64,000 nt of DNA from Sindora glabra (lineage: Eukaryota; Streptophyta; Magnoliopsida; Fabales; Fabaceae), in NCBI GenBank assembly GCA_020226215.1, contig CM035235.1, positions 43,615,511 through 43,679,510 on the forward strand, in the 5' to 3' direction. A program made the position numbers and the translations under genes. The notes beneath the pieces were generated by a model. It saw only the letters and a list, made by a program, of their open reading frames with translations, was not told the DNA's origin and did not search any database. Position 1 is the stretch's first letter; each line of letters begins with the position of its first letter. Below, in pieces: positions 1-10,284 of this stretch.

Positions 1-793
1 TAAAGCATTCCAAAGAGGACTTATGATGACTCAAAAATAGTATGTCTACTTGTCCTAAATGAGCTTTTTGTTCAAAATACTCTTTAAAGGGATAAAGTGT
101 TAGAAAGACTCAGCAAGGCACCTTAACATTAAGTTAAGGGCTCGAGTATGTTGACTTATGGCCATCCCCTACACATTGAAAATTATGAAATGAGGCATAT
201 AACAAGTGAATGAAATGTCCATTTCCCTAATCAAAATTTTCGCTTTCAATTTGTTGTACTCGAAAGCTCCATGTGTGGTGTGATATTGTAGCTTGGTTTG
301 CGTGGATACTTTCGCAACATTTGATTATGGCTTGCGGACATGTTATACTCAAGAGTTTATTTTATGGGCAATAATTATTCAATGTTGTAATATTTTCACC
401 AAGCAAGGCATGAGAGAGTTTTACTATGAAGGCTAGCATATTCACCTACAACAATAAGCATGCACCTCATGATTTTGACTTGAAAGCTACTAGCTTAGAA
501 CACAAGGTCAAACCAGTTCAACTAGTTAAACTAGATGGTTGAACCACTTAATGCATTTTTTATACTTATAAATTATATATTATATATACACATAAAAAAT
601 TAAATTTACTTAACTTATGCAAATGTATTTTAAAACATAACAAATCAAAACCAATCTTATCGTAATCATCCAATGCAATTTTAAATTTATTTTGTAATAT
701 TAAATTTATACTTTATTTTAATTTATTGAAAAAGTTAATTTTTTTGTTATAAATATCAATAACAAATACTAAATACGAATGATTCAATGATAT
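1..793. other. AT-rich intergenic DNA, no gene seen
   Basis: No open frame of useful length, RNA gene or repeat boundary is visible here. The last 200 bases are strongly AT-rich. The stretch ends where an LTR-like terminus (TGTTGGG) begins; GATAT at 789-793 would be its left target-site copy, but the matching right copy is lost. Confidence 0.5.
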
Positions 794-1582
794 TGTTGGG
801 ACCAAACCTTTTATAAAATTTCAATAATTTAGAAATAGTTTCCTTGATTGAAGAAGAGAAAGCCAAAATTCATAAAGGCATCCATTTTTTCTTCCTTGGC
901 ATATTCAGGGAACTAGTAAATGAAGGTTTTTGACCTAGGCTGAGCCTGAATATGCAAACTAAAGCTTAGCAAGATGGTTTCACATTACCCTAACCTTCTC
1001 AAATCCCACTTTTTAATCATAATTTAGTAATAATTGCCCATTAGCATGATATAACTGTACAACTAGGTAAGTGAAAATGTAGGAAAGCAGAAATCTAGTT
1101 TCTAAGCCTATAGCTTGTAAATATAGGAAGTGTAATACAACTAAAAAGCCCTTTTTTTCCAATATACAAGAGAGATCATACTAAAACACCAAAATGCACT
1201 CTACCTCTGCTAGTTTTCATCATCCATAGTAATATTTGCAATGCCAATTAAACAACTAAGTAAAGAGATTCCACCTTTCATTCCCTTTAAGCAATACAGT
1301 ACAATCCTGAAGTTTCTAAAGGACATTTTGATGCCATCCCATCCTCAAAGAAAGCTCAACCAAGTGATAGCATCAATTCTCTTTTAGAATTGCTTCTTTT
1401 GTATGCAATCCTTGCATAACACTCTTGTTTGCAAGATGTATACTCTTTTCATAGTCAATCTTATTTAAGTTTGCATTATGGTTTAAGGCTTTGCCAGTAT
1501 ATTATGTACACGAACCCCACTTTGCTTTGTAATAATAAAGATTGCTTTTATTTTATTCATATAATTTTAATTTGTTAAAACA
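794..1582 (+). mobile_element. 5' LTR of a decayed plus-strand LTR retrotransposon
   Basis: The segment begins TGTTGGGACCAAACC and ends TTGTTAAAACA, giving the usual TG...CA ends with a short inverted repeat (TGTT/AACA). The first 50 bases recur from 8123 with few differences. Three bases after the end lies TCGGCATGCTTAGTGGGAC (1586-1604), which resembles the primer-site region that follows the LTR in some plant elements; the tRNA it would pair with is not certain. The 3' partner at 8123 is preceded by a polypurine tract, which supports the plus orientation. The 3' end of this LTR is an inference, because the second copy is truncated and cannot be aligned over its full length. Confidence 0.5.
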
Positions 1583-4500
1583 AATCGGCATGCTTAGTGG
1601 GACATAGTTAAGGTGTTATTTGCCTTAACATATTTGATTTATGCACTTGAAAAGTGGTAACTTTATCTTATCACGAACTGAAAACATGAATCTTGTTGCT
1701 TCTTGTTCTCTCCAAGATAATCCTTTTTATATCCAAGAATGATAGATAAAGGATATGGATGACAACTAACAATCTAAAAATTGCAAACCAAAAATGAAAA
1801 AAGTTTAAAGCCTAATCCAAACATAGAACAAATCAATGTTGGTCATAATTAACTAAATCAAAATACCAATCATAAGAATGGTCATCAAAATCATCACAAA
1901 TAGACCAGCCAAGGAAATAGAAGCGCACTAACAAAAATAGACTAAACAAGTCAATATTAGGCGACTTATAGAATTACCATATGGAATGCCATACGTATGT
2001 GTCATGACACCATTTTTGGATAATTTTCACTAACATAAGATATCAATCAAATATCTTTACAAGCTATTCTAAACCAACTAATCTATGAAAATTTAATGTT
2101 TTCTTAGAGATTGCAAGATTCATTACTATTTTTCTTATTTTGCACTTTCTTTGTAAATCTTTTCCAAAATTCATTCTTCTAAAATTAAATTGAATTCAGA
2201 CTAGAAAACCATTTTTTTTGTCATTTAAAATTAGTTGAGCACAATTAATAAGGTACAATCTTTTAAATGTATTTTGAAAAATAAAATATGTTTAAATCTC
2301 TTTTGAGTCAAAATCTAAGTAAATCGAAGAGGTTTTCTTTTTTGATTTAAAAATAGTTGAAATATAATAACCTTACAAAAATAAAAAATATTACTAAAGT
2401 GATTAAAAAAATATTTATTTTTCAAAAGGCCATTATTTATAGTGAATTCTCAAATAGACACTATTCTTGAAAAGATAATTTATCAAAAATATAAAGTTGA
2501 TGCAAATTTACAAAACATGTCTAAACATTATTTTCTTGATAATTCCTTGAGAAAATAGAAAGAATACTTTTCAAGAAAACTTTAAGAAGACTAAGCAATG
2601 CTTTATTTCCATTGTTCAAACTAGGAAACCAACATAATAGAATAAGATCAAATTTATTAAGAAAAAATCAAAAGATCCTACTATATTTAAAAATATCAAG
2701 TTTAAAAATTAATTTCTTTCCTTGGAAATAGATCAAAATTAACCTAAATTTTAAACTATAAAGCTTGAGGAAGATGCCTTGGAAGCATTTAGGAAAAAAT
2801 ATTTAGAAATTATAAATATTTACTTTTAAGGGAAAACTATTTTTCTTGTGTTTCCTTGGAAATCAACATGGAATCTTTTGTTGTTATTTGTAATAACCTT
2901 TAAACAAGACATATATGCAAAAAAATATAGATGAAATGTTTGGTAATGTAAATTATATATTAACATAATTAAACATATGCATTATTTATGAAAAAGTGCA
3001 TTAGGGTTTTATGATACCCTTAAAAAGTAGGAGTCAATGCAAAGATATAAAATAACATTAAACTAAAAAGAGCAAAATAACAACTAACAACCTAGCTACT
3101 CATTGATGCATTAGAATAAAATTCATGTCTAGCAAGTGATGCCTCTATTGGTATGTACCATGGCATATGCATGCTCCATCAAATGTCTATTAGCTCAATA
3201 AGTAGTAGGCATGGTATCTACAAAAAAGTATATCTACAAGTATAGTGAATAATAAAATTACTTAATGAGATAGCTATCATACATGTTTTCTAATAAGTTT
3301 TGATTTTGATAATATTTACATACAAGACATATTCCAAAAATTTATTTTCTTACTAGGAAATATTTCTTATTATACCATATATTGCATTAGCAATACTTAG
3401 AATATAATTTAGTCAAACAATTGAGCAATTATTAAATGGCTTTAAGGCATAAAAGGTTCCTCCATGTAACTCAAGGCAAACTTTATTTCATATGTATCCC
3501 AACCTTATCCCTTTAAGATTAACCTTATCCTATGTCTCCTTCCCTGTGATGTAGAAATCAAGTTATTGAGTTAATCCTCAAAACTCTCTATAAAATCTTA
3601 TATCACACAAAAATGTCACATGTCATATATAACATTCAATCTAACAACATCCAAGCTAAAAATGTTAGATACGACATAAAAGCCTATATTCAATATATAG
3701 CCCAAATTTTTGTAGGGTTCTCACTAGCTCATTTCACATAAATATGCTAAAGTCAAAATGCCAATTATATCCATAATTAGGGTATAAAAGTAATCTATTA
3801 AGAGAAATTCATATTTACTTCGCCATTTTTTCTAGTGACCAGAAATGCCATTAGTGCTCTCATTGAAGTGATACTACTTCACCCTTCATTAACTAATATT
3901 ATAATTTTATTATAATCACTAAACTCATAGTTGTTTTAGCAAAACCATGGAATTTTCAACTTGGGTTTTTCAAATTCCATAACTTTTAATTTTGATCAAT
4001 TTTATTCCTATGTCTTCCATATCCTTCTAATAAGTAAGAAAATTATTTTTCCTTACTAAATCAAGAGCATTCAAGTGCTACGTATAAGTGTTAAAAACTA
4101 CTCAAAACTATTCTACACAAGTATCAACTACTTAGGAAAATAGGCACTAACTATTACTAGTTTCTAGTAAGCACCTTGAACTTGTAAATACCAATTAAAA
4201 TATCATCTTTTCTTAGATTTTTATAAAAATTTCCATATTTAAAAATGAAGGTTTAAATGAAGTTTTAAAACCCTTTTCATGCCCAAAACATATTACCTTA
4301 TTTACTACATTAGGGAATTATCAAAATTGCTCAAAATTGGTACCCTTAAATTTGAAATTCCTCTAAAAATATCAAACTTTGATAAAATTTTGTAAAAGTT
4401 TTGTGAATTAATATTTAAATATAAAATAATTTTTTATAATAATTTCTACTTATAAAATAAGTTGTAGAGATCATCCAAAATGATTACTATTCAAAGCAAT

Positions 4501-4840
4501 TGATAGAAGAATTTTGCTACTTGAAAACATAGTTTTAAAAATAGTTTTTTCTACATTTTTCCATAAGCTTTCAAGTATGTTTCTAAGCATATTCTTGTTA
4601 CAACTCTTAGTATGGATACTTGATAACATTAATTAAATTGTTTAAAACACTGCATAGTAAGTTTTGTCACAAAAATAAAATTTTTGTAAAGAAAACAACA
4701 AAGAGCCTAAAAGCTTGTAAAACTTGATTCAAGTGATTTTTTACTTGAAAACAATGCATTTTGTATGAAGGTTCTTGTTCTTTCTTTAAAATTTCCCTTC
4801 TCAAAGATTCATAAACCCATAATCTCCCTTTATTTCTTAT
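1583..4840. other. Decayed AT-rich sequence, presumed retroelement interior
   Basis: This 3.3-kb stretch has no open frame that I recognise on either strand. By position it is interior to the 794-8203 LTR element. The part from about 3.4 to 4.8 kb may include LTR or spacer sequence of the minus-strand gypsy remnant next to it, but no LTR pair could be found to prove that. Confidence 0.35.
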
Positions 4841-4861
4841 TACACCAACATCATTAATACT

Positions 4862-5092
4862 TTAGTGAGTTTCCTTTCCTACCATTGCCTTTTCCTTCAA
4901 TTGGTCGTACTTAGAATCTTTCAATTGTTCTTCTTTAAGCTGTTCCACCATTGTGGATTGTATTCCCACACTAGTTATTTATCCAAGAGTTTCATCCTTT
5001 TGTGCTCTTCCTCTTTTCCTTGGATTCTTCCTACTCAAAGCATCTGCTATGACATTTGCTTTTCTAGGACAGTAATCTTTCATCCCTGAGTC
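4862..5092 (-). pseudogene. Ty3/gypsy pol remnant: RNase H tail and start of integrase
   Basis: Read on the minus strand, the sequence contains KANVIADALSRKNPRKRG, matching the end of the gypsy RNase H domain (family form: HPGKANVVADALSRK). About 25 residues later comes an EQLKEEQLKDSKYDQL-like stretch, as at the start of gypsy integrase regions. One in-frame stop follows the DETLG residues. Upstream RT and downstream integrase catalytic motifs were not found, so this is an isolated scrap about 75 codons long. Its strand is opposite to that of the surrounding LTR element, so it is either an insertion or part of a mixed, nested remnant. Confidence 0.7.
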
Positions 5093-5468
5093 TGCTAAGG
5101 TCACTATGGGACCATGATGTTGGCTAGGTGCTATGGTCTTCTTTTTCTTCCTCACAGTCCACTACATGGATCATCCTCCAATTGTAGGTTAGTTGGCACC
5201 TACCGATGCACTTCGATGTATTTGTCTTCTTTTTTTGGTGGTCAGTGGCACAACATCAACTTCTTTTTTTTCCTCGGCAAATGCCCGAGCAACTTGGATG
5301 AGGAACTACTTATTTTTAGCTTCTTTATTTTCCTATGTTGTCGAATAAGGGAAAAAATGCCTGGAAATTTGAATGGAATAGTATCACCTAAAAAAAAAGA
5401 CAAGTTTTAATGAAGTCATTAAAAAGGAAGCTAAAAAAGATTAAACCAATACCTTTTGGCCCAAGTAA

Positions 5469-5729
5469 TTATTCATACATGATCCGAGCTGTTGAGTAAA
5501 GTTTAGCCATTAAACAAATGCTTGGGTTACTGTAAGGATAAGGATGGTCTATGGTTACGCTAGGAGTGGGTTCACCTTTCCCAGGTATTAAAGGTATGTA
5601 CTTTGCAATATCGAAAGGTGCATTTGGCAAAGGAATACATTTTGGCTTAAAAGGTGGTGCTTGTAAGGGGTTGATATGTGGATTTTTCTAATATTATTCT
5701 TTCCACCACTTCTTACCATAATAGACATC
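5469..5729 (-). pseudogene. Unidentified coding-like fossil, minus strand
   Basis: A minus-strand frame reads about 87 codons with only two internal stops near its start. It runs from DVYYGKKWWKE, through stretches such as INPLQAPPFKPKCIPLPNAP and KGEPTPSVTIDHPYPYSNP, to KLYSTARIMYE and a stop. Its proline-rich, low-lysine composition is unlike random translation of this AT-rich DNA, and overlapping frames are less protein-like. I do not recognise the family. It could be an extra antisense ORF of the enclosing LTR element (some plant gypsy lineages have one between pol and the 3' LTR), part of a gypsy polyprotein, or a captured gene fragment. Confidence 0.4.
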
Positions 5730-5937
5730 ATGGCTTTCCTTCTTTTTCTGAAGAATTTCTTTGATAAGATGTTGATAATTGCAAGTGCACTTGTAAAATT
5801 TTTCAAAAGCAAGGAATTTGCCATAGTGCATATTTGTTATTTCCTAAGATGCATTAACTATTTGCACATCAATAATTTGAATTAGTTTCTCTTAAATAGA
5901 TAAATGGAAATAAGCGTGAGTATTGGTTGACTACCAC

Positions 5938-6102
5938 CTAGGATTTAATAAACGGTCCACAACTGCAATATTGCCCACAATATTGCATTTTTGGGATAAC
6001 CGCATCCGTGATTTTTCATAATTTTAGACCGTTATAACCACATTTTTTCGCATTCACCCACATCGCGACACGACCGTGACCACAATCGCAATTTAAATCC
6101 CC
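5938..6102. mobile_element. MULE-type MITE, copy A (165 bp)
   Basis: The ends form a short terminal inverted repeat around GGATTTAA / TTAAATCC. The element is flanked on both sides by the exact 9-bp repeat GACTACCAC (5929-5937 and 6103-6111). A 9-bp duplication is characteristic of Mutator-like elements. The body is CG-dinucleotide-rich compared with its surroundings and includes CAATATTGCCCACAATATTGC and a string of CGCGACACGACCGTGACC. Related copies occur at 49098, 53643 and probably 31287 and 60511. It has no coding capacity, so it would need a transposase in trans. Confidence 0.8.
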
Positions 6103-6111
6103 GACTACCAC

Positions 6112-8107
6112 TCACAAAAGACATCAGTGTATGAGTGACTCAAAGAGAAGCCAAACAGTGTAAAGGTGGCGAGCATGCTTTGGTTGAGGGCTTCAATTAT
6201 TGAGACATTAAGAGCTATTAAGGTTTACCCTTGATGCCAAGAATCCAATGAACTGATCGGCTAACCTTGAATTAATCCCAATTGTGTAGCTACTATGTTT
6301 GGTAAATGCCACTCAATTGAAGAAGTCTTCTCTTATGGCAAGACAATCGAAAGATATTAAGGGTACAGGAAATTGGCTTAGATTTGCACACTTTGAGAGC
6401 TAGATCAAGATTCAAGTAAATCAATTTAGGACAGTTTGTTGACAAATGAAAGGATATAACCATTTGATACGATGGTCGGCCAAACAGAGATAAAAAATAT
6501 TGAAATATACATGGAAAAATTGAAGTAACGGGCAATTTCGATGAGCAGCAATCTAGGTGGCTTGAATATATTTGTGGGCTGAAATAACATTAATGGCTGG
6601 AACTATGTAATTTTCAGAAAAGGAAAAATGCTCCCAAAAATAAGCTATCAACCACATTTAGAAAATCCAAAAATGATTTTCAAGTTAGAAAATATTTCTC
6701 GTTCTCTTATATGAGTCACGACAATATTTTCACTCTGAAAAATGACCTAAAGCTAACTGTCAGTTCTCACTCTAAATAATGGCCAAAAGAATGTAAAAAG
6801 AAGATATTTTTACAACCCAAATGTAAAAAATAAGGTTTACAAAGTCTGTACGAAAGAAAAGCAATGTGTCCAATGTTTGAAACTGAAATGTTAATCTTGT
6901 CAGCGTTAGATTTCTTAAAGGCAATATAAGTTGAAGCTTTCGAATCCAGTTTAAAAAGAGATCTATATTTTTGTTTTTCAACATCAACAAAGGGGTGGCA
7001 TGGTTGTCAACAGCTGGCAATCTAGTCAAAACCGAAATATCAAAAAAGAGATGAACTTGTATTGCCATTAGGCAAATGAAGATTATAAGTCAAGGGAGAC
7101 TAAAAGGTTAAGGTAGAACCCAAAAGAGGCTAATCAACCTTAAAGGAGTAATGCGAGAACTATATGATCTTAAAAATGCTCAGTTGTTTACAAAAAACCC
7201 CTTTTATAAATTGAACACAATTTAACTAAAGCGAATATTCTTCAGTGGGATGAGGAAAGTTTCTAAAAACCTAAGACACTTTAACAAATCATGGGTAAAT
7301 AGCATTATCATTGGAAGTAAAAACAAGTTTTTGGTCAAAGAAAAAGTTAAAATCATCTTCCAAAACATTTACAGATTGAGGGCCAATGTTATACGGTGGG
7401 GCCGGACCCTCAGGTATATCGAAAGCAGAAGAGGGGTTATAATACCTGGTGTATCGGAGTTGATGAGTCCATCAACATAGGATCGATATTTCACACTTAG
7501 GTGTAGTCTTGAGTGGTTGAGTCTTGGGTATGAGAACCGAATGTCATTGCTGAGTAGAATAAGAAATGCAAATTGTAGAAGAGAAAATGTTTTTTCTTTT
7601 CAATATAGAAGACGAGGACTTACAAGTAGCAAGAAATAATAATTCGGAACGAAATAGTATTGTTTAAATTGGTCGCCCAATGGGCTTTAATGGGCCTTTA
7701 TGATGATCATTTGTGAAAGCAATCCATAAATATCCACTTAAGCATCGTCCAAAAGACACAAGCATAGATGCATGCATTATCAATTATGATTAGGTTTGAG
7801 CCTAGCAAGAGTTAGAAAATGGCAAAGCACCCGTAGTCGACATGTGTCTTTAAACAAATCCTAAAAGATATGCCCGTTTTGAAAGCATTCGGAAGGTCTG
7901 CCAAAAAAAGTGATACCGTTTCCAAAAATCCCACAAGTTGGAAAACATTTCAAAGTTTAAGTAAGAAAACCCGAAATTGATCTATTAAAAAATAAGGCGA
8001 TGACTCACCACATTTGATTCCCTCAACAAGCGTTGAAGTTGAAAATTCGCAACCAGCAAAGGAAATGAGTTAGTTTTGATTCCGAGTTTTTGAACAAGGA
8101 AAATGAA
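6112..8107. other. Decayed interior of the LTR element, no gene recognised
   Basis: Base composition is slightly richer in G+C than the flanks and short frames exist on both strands (for example plus 7250-7480), but none shows a domain I know. The stretch leads directly into the polypurine tract at 8108. It is most simply read as the 3' interior of the plus-strand LTR element. Confidence 0.35.
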
Positions 8108-8203
8108 ACCAAAGGGGGCTTATGTTGGGACCAAACCTTCTATGAAATTTCAGTAGTTTAGAAGTAGTTTCTTTAACTAAGTAGTTTAGAAGTAGTTTCT
8201 TTA
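8108..8203 (+). mobile_element. Polypurine tract and truncated 3' LTR
   Basis: ACCAAAGGGGGCTTA (8108-8122) is a good polypurine tract and is followed at once by TGTTGGGACCAAACC, the same terminus as at 794. Only about 80 bases of LTR remain before sequence homologous to the LINE begins. Within the stub, a 28-bp segment starting AGTAGTTTAGAAG is repeated in tandem (8152-8179 and 8180-8207, one or two differences). Confidence 0.6.
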
Positions 8204-8361
8204 ACCAAATAGCATTAAATCAAGGATATGTAACACAATTCTTAATAATTTTGATTACATTCTCTTTCATTTGAATCTGCTCCTGAGCATCTTGAATAAG
8301 TCCCAATTCAAGTGGTGATAGGCTTTCTTCAGATCCACATTAAATTCATCCTATTTTAGGT
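8204..8361 (-). pseudogene. LINE reverse-transcriptase fragment (copy I)
   Basis: On the minus strand this reads DEFNVDLKKAYHHLNWDLF and then decays into stops. That is the RT palm motif A of plant L1-type LINEs (family form: FK.DL.KAYDR.NW), with the catalytic aspartate still present in VDLKKAY. The same segment opens the LINE copies ending at 43922 and 52799, and all three stop at the same 5' truncation point. Here only the first 50 or so codons survive, because the downstream part meets the LTR stub at about 8204. Confidence 0.8.
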
Positions 8362-10284
8362 AAATATGGCAAATGTCAAAACCGGCAAATCAACCATTAT
8401 TAACCCATATCCCATGACGTTGTAAAAAAACATCTTTAAATTGCGGCTTTAAGTGTAAGAAATTAATACTGTACAAATAAATAAATTCAAACACATTAAA
8501 TACAAAGATTAAATTTAATGTATTGTATAAAATATTTTATACTATTAATGAATAAAAATAGCATGCAATGTAAAAGTAATAGTAATTAAGAATATTCACT
8601 AACAATAAGAAAATTATTAATTTTTTATTGATATAACAATTAGAGATGTAAGTGTGTTGAGCTAAACGGAACATTTATATGTCCAAACTTGAAATTCAAT
8701 TTAAATTTGTTACCAGCTTGTCATTTCATTTAAAAATATTATTCTAAAGTGAAAAATTAATTAAGTATATTATATCAACTTTCATAATTAAGAAACTTAG
8801 GATTTTTCAGTGTTAGCATCAATTTTGACACGTTTGTCCTTGATTTGATTTTATCGATATGATATTTTTATTTGTTAAATAATTTCTGAAGCACTTGCCG
8901 CTATGACAACTTTGAAATCTATGTTATAAAGCAAAATTGTTTCAGATAAAATGTAGAGGAAAATTAATACCCAAATGAGAAAGGTAAAAAATATGTTTTG
9001 CCCTAGACTAAACAGTAAAATTATAAAGTTTATTTTTGAAGTAAAAAAAATTCTGAAGTAAAGTCTTCTCTGATTTTTTGAATATAACTCAACCAAATTG
9101 AAAGATTAATTTCCTCCTATATCTTAGCGAGCATGAAACTCTTTTTGGAAGATACATAAAAATTCAATAGATATGTAGTAGTAACTTATAAATCTATTGA
9201 TCACATTATAATAAGGGCTTATTCACACAAAATAAACTAGATGTACGAATTGATGCTAAATATGTGACTAGATGAAACAAAAGCATAGTCAATCATCAAT
9301 TTATTAACAAAAGAAGAATGATTCTTGACAAACAAGTCAAAAAAATGACTAATTCTATTTCACTTACTCTTTCTCACTCCCTTCTCACTTTCTGTAAGGG
9401 AAAAAAATGCCTTTGTGCTCTGAAAAAAGGGCTTAATTAGTCTTTTTTTTTTCTAAAATAAAAAAGAGAGTCAATGAGGCATGATAAAGAGGGAGTGTAT
9501 GTAGTATTATCCTAAAAGAATACCGTGAAAATGATGCAAGCATTTTTACACATTCATTTTACGTCTTTTTTAAAAGAATAATATGTATAAAATAAATCTC
9601 TTTTTTGGTATTTAAATGTAAAAATTCATATCACCACCCTAATTTGGAAGCGGGGATCATTTGCCTAAAACCAACAAAATTGTTATCATCAATTAATTTT
9701 TGCTTGATTCTTTTTTTTTGTGACAAAAATATAAGCATTATTAATTTGAAATGTACCCAATATAAAAAGAAACTCAATAATAGGAGAAAACATTTTGTGT
9801 TACATTAACACCAAAAATTGAGTACTACTTCCATATGAAAAATGTTGTTAATAATATTGTTTTTTCAATTTAACAATTTGATCTAACACAAAATCATCAA
9901 TTTTGATCGTAAATCAGCTATTTTTCAGGAAATTAAATCACTGTTTGGTAAATTTGTATGAAAGTAAGACTAGGTTTTTAGTATTAATGTTGTATTATTC
10001 AAATGATAGATAAGATCTATGATAAACTACTTGATGAAGAATTTGAAACCCATCCAGAAATATTTATTTTTACAAATTTAAAGATCCAAATTTCCATTCT
10101 CTCAAAAAGTAGCTAGGGAAAACATTATACAACAAAGTACGTTAAATATATTCATATATAGAAAAATTAAGGCAAAGTATATCAAATACAAAAAAATATG
10201 AAAAGATAATAAATTGTTAAAATAATTTAGTTAAAATATATGCCAAATATATATTTCCTTAAATTCTTATATATTATTATATTA

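Noticed and set aside
4865..5410. Two plus-strand frames of 74 and 98 codons
   Set aside because: The first is antisense to the gypsy RNase H tail. The second has a biased, phenylalanine-rich translation with no known domain, fitting antisense or chance reading of A/T-rich DNA.
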